A stretch of DNA of 64,000 bases from G963676655 sp963676655. GTDB taxonomy: Bacteria; Verrucomicrobiota; Lentisphaeria; Victivallales; Victivallaceae. Position 1 is the first letter of the stretch. Every line of letters begins with the position of its first letter. The notes below the pieces were generated by a model, which saw only the letters and a list, made by a program, of their open reading frames with translations, had not been told where the DNA came from and ran no database searches. Shown in pieces: positions 62,046 to 64,000 of the stretch. A program made the translations under genes and the position numbers. The stretch covers positions 1,984,001 through 2,048,000 of the forward strand of contig CAXXKX010000003.1 of assembly GCA_963676655.2 (NCBI GenBank), in the 5' to 3' direction.

Positions 62046-63497
62046 TTAATTAAGTCCCAGTCTTTCGTATTGTTCTTCGGGTGCGTCATTTTCACGCATC
62101 AGTTTGACCATCAAGTCGATCATTTCGGTTTCCTTTTCGGGATCGTTCAACGGATTCTGCTGTTTCGGGTCACGGTCAAGGTCAAACAGCATGGTGCCGA
62201 AATTTGCCGCTTTTACTCCCTGGAACGCGGCTCCGGCAATCTGCATGACCGGAGTGCCTTTGGTGAAGGAAAATCCTTCGTGCCATTGCATAGTGCGCAT
62301 TTCTTCAAGTGAGAACGGAACTCGCATGTGTGCCGGCATGTGGGTGTAGTTGAATAGAGGTTTATTATCCGGTGACGCCGGGCCGCGCATATAGACAAAA
62401 TGGCCGTCGGTACAGTTGACGTGGCCGCCGTGCAGACCGTACAACGCGCCGTCCCTGATTTTCAGGTCCTCTTTGATCACCGGTTCAAGGTCGACTCCCT
62501 GCATATCTTGCGGCAGGTCGATGCCAAAATAACCCAGCACGGTCGCGGGCAGATCAATGGTCTGGACCAGACTGCCGCGCCTTTCGCCTTTGACGTCGCA
62601 GCGCGGGTCCCAGACAAACAACGGCGTATGCGCTATTTCGTTATAGAACGGAGCCCAGCACTTGGCCCAGCAGTCATGCTCGCCCAACAGGAAACCGTGA
62701 TCGGTATTGACGATCAGCATGGTGTCCTTCCACATATCGTTGGCATCCATAAAATCGATTATCCGGCCCATATAATCGTCGCACATGGCAACCAGGGCGG
62801 CGTTGAGTTTGCGGTAGATTTCATTCTGGTCCCAGTTGTCGACCGGTCCGTACGGCGGCCAGTCGTTAAAGCCTTCCAGGTCGATATCGAACCTTTCGAG
62901 ATATTCCGGCGGCAGATAGTAGGGTTCGTGGGGATCGAAAGTTTCAAGCTGCAGGAACCAGTTGTCGGCGTCAAGATTGCGCCGCATGAATTCCAGACCG
63001 GCGGCAAAAGTTTTCGGCATCGGGAATTGTTCTTCGCGAGAAATATATTTACGGTTGACCCGATCCCGCTCCCGGGGATTCCTGATCGCGATGGTTTCGC
63101 GGTCAAGCTCAGCAACATCGGCCATCCAGGGATCGCCTTCCTGTCCCCGCAGACATTCCCAGGATGAAAATCTGGTGTGATAGTTGGCTCCGCCTTCCTC
63201 CCAGTAGTGATAGTGGTCGCTGACCAGATGCGAATATACGCCGTTCGCATTCAAAATATCCGGCATGGAATCGTCGAACGGTTCCAGCGGTCCCCAGCTG
63301 CGATGCAGAAAGTTATAGCGGCCGGTATGCAGTTCGCGCCGGGCCGGCATGCACGGCATACTGCCGACGTATGAGCGGTCGAAAACCACGGTTTTTTCCG
63401 CCAGCCGGCTGAAGTTTGGGGTCTGAGCCTCGGTGCCACCATAGCATTCGAGCATATGCCGGTTAAGCGAGTCAAACATTACCATTATTGCTTTCAT
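62046..63497 (-). CDS. Cys-type sulfatase (second of a pair)
   Basis: 483 residues. It starts AIMVMFDSLNRHMLECYGG. The formylglycine motif is CMPAR (Cys49) in GSMPCMPARRELHTGR, a C-x-P-x-R variant of the usual C-x-P-S-R with Ala in the fourth place. Further conserved segments are YHYWEEGG, QLETFDPHEPYY, VNTDHGFLLGEHDCW (metal site) and YGLHGGHVN. No signal peptide. AAGGGA precedes the ATG. It is the first gene of the sulfatase pair and faces the AraC gene at the window end, which should control it. Confidence 0.92.
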   Translation of the reverse strand: MKAIMVMFDSLNRHMLECYGGTEAQTPNFSRLAEKTVVFDRSYVGSMPCMPARRELHTGRYNFLHRSWGPLEPFDDSMPDILNANGVYSHLVSDHYHYWEEGGANYHTRFSSWECLRGQEGDPWMADVAELDRETIAIRNPRERDRVNRKYISREEQFPMPKTFAAGLEFMRRNLDADNWFLQLETFDPHEPYYLPPEYLERFDIDLEGFNDWPPYGPVDNWDQNEIYRKLNAALVAMCDDYMGRIIDFMDANDMWKDTMLIVNTDHGFLLGEHDCWAKCWAPFYNEIAHTPLFVWDPRCDVKGERRGSLVQTIDLPATVLGYFGIDLPQDMQGVDLEPVIKEDLKIRDGALYGLHGGHVNCTDGHFVYMRGPASPDNKPLFNYTHMPAHMRVPFSLEEMRTMQWHEGFSFTKGTPVMQIAGAAFQGVKAANFGTMLFDLDRDPKQQNPLNDPEKETEMIDLMVKLMRENDAPEEQYERLGLN

Positions 63498-63566
63498 AAA
63501 ATATCCCTTTGAGTTGAAACTGGATTGTTTACAGTTTATATTATACTTAAGATATATATATTAACC

Positions 63567-64000
63567 ATGAAATATATTGACAAAAACATGAATAATATTG
63601 ACTTAATTAAAATATCAGGGCTCAGCCCATTGTATCGAACCGGGACCAGGATCAATGTCGGATCAGACGTTTTACCACACCGCCACAGCAAGATGGAAAT
63701 GCACCTGATTATGCGCGGCAGAGGTGCGATGGACGTTAACGGCATCCCGTGTCCGCTGGAGGAAAATGATTTTATCATAACTTTTCCCGAGGACGTCCAT
63801 AACTTGAAAACCGCCGCTGATTGCGACTATATTCTGCAATATATGGTTTTTTTTGAGCTTGTCAATGATAATACGGAGCTTCAGGCGGAACTGCGGAAGC
63901 ATTTCAAGAGCGCGGTAAAAACAGATAAAGGGCCCGAGGTGTTTACGGAAGCCGACCGGCTCTGGAACAGTGGTCAAAGTCATCTCCGGGCGGCGGCTGA
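63567..64000 (+). CDS. AraC-type regulator, N-terminal part (runs out of window)
   Basis: The frame is open to the last base. Start is ATG 63567 or the in-frame ATG at 63588; neither has a good ribosome binding site. The visible ~140 residues form a cupin sensor: GSDVLPHRHSKMEMHLIMRGRGAMDV, then PLEENDFIITFPEDVHNL, and YILQYMVFFEL. This is the usual effector domain of AraC regulators with the HxH in a cupin metal-like site. The DNA-binding half must lie beyond 64000. Divergent from the sulfatase pair by about 70 bases, so it probably regulates them. Confidence 0.72.
   Translation, partial: MKYIDKNMNNIDLIKISGLSPLYRTGTRINVGSDVLPHRHSKMEMHLIMRGRGAMDVNGIPCPLEENDFIITFPEDVHNLKTAADCDYILQYMVFFELVNDNTELQAELRKHFKSAVKTDKGPEVFTEADRLWNSGQSHLRAAA

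Overview
The window looks like chromosome of a free-living, anaerobic Lentisphaerota-type bacterium (Victivallales-like, PVC superphylum). This is inferred from gene content, not from a marker gene. The signs are four DUF1559-type pseudopilins with the KFTLIELLVVIAIIAIL leader, Cys-type sulfatases, a heparinase II/III-type lyase, a DUF4838 protein, an alpha-L-fucosidase-like protein, many AraC regulators, and a CO dehydrogenase/acetyl-CoA synthase (CODH/ACS) operon. No rRNA, tRNA, CRISPR array or prophage was seen.

Layout. 1-8.2 kb: mixed genes (radical-SAM C-terminus, DUF5596 acyltransferase-like protein, a RAYT-type transposase, neutral-ceramidase-like protein, dihydrolipoyl dehydrogenase, beta-propeller lactonase, AraC regulator). 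8.2-17.3 kb: a polyuronate-degradation locus (pseudopilin, heparinase II/III-like lyase, second pseudopilin, PL20-like lyase, sodium/solute symporter, 2-hydroxyacid dehydrogenase). 17.3-18.7 kb: a second RAYT-type transposase with flanking GTCC-type repeats. 18.7-27.3 kb: DUF3089 lipoprotein, then an AT-richer locus (fucosidase-like, DUF4838 and pseudopilin genes on the minus strand, facing a PocR/AraC activator), and a further AraC regulator divergent from a URO-D-type methyltransferase. 28.5-32 kb: large hybrid sensor kinase. 32.3-48.5 kb: a minus-strand run of 14 genes for CODH/ACS. It holds the catalytic CODH, an ACS fused to the small corrinoid-protein subunit, the large corrinoid subunit, its reductive activator, two CooC/AcsF nickel ATPases, a CobW GTPase, a NicO-like nickel transporter, and two methyltransferase-type proteins at the head. 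48.7-51 kb: REC-Ser/Thr kinase and a small membrane protein. 51.4-56 kb: LacI regulator with a consensus promoter and perfect operator, pseudopilin, beta-helix protein. 56.3-59.2 kb: circularly permuted SGNH hydrolase, amidohydrolase, cation/proton antiporter. 59.3-64 kb: AT-rich orphan gene, two sulfatases, and a divergent AraC regulator cut by the window end.

How they work together. Three loci repeat one theme: a dedicated regulator, a pseudopilin, and directly after it a large exported carbohydrate-active protein. Four pseudopilin-enzyme pairs occur in 45 kb. This suggests that each polysaccharide regulon carries its own pseudopilin, perhaps as a cargo- or substrate-specific part of a type II secretion/type IV pilus-like machine. 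Sugars or uronates would be fermented and C1/acetyl metabolism would go through the CODH/ACS module. Its usual methyltransferase AcsE is not in the window, and homocysteine-MT-like and URO-D-like proteins stand at the operon head.
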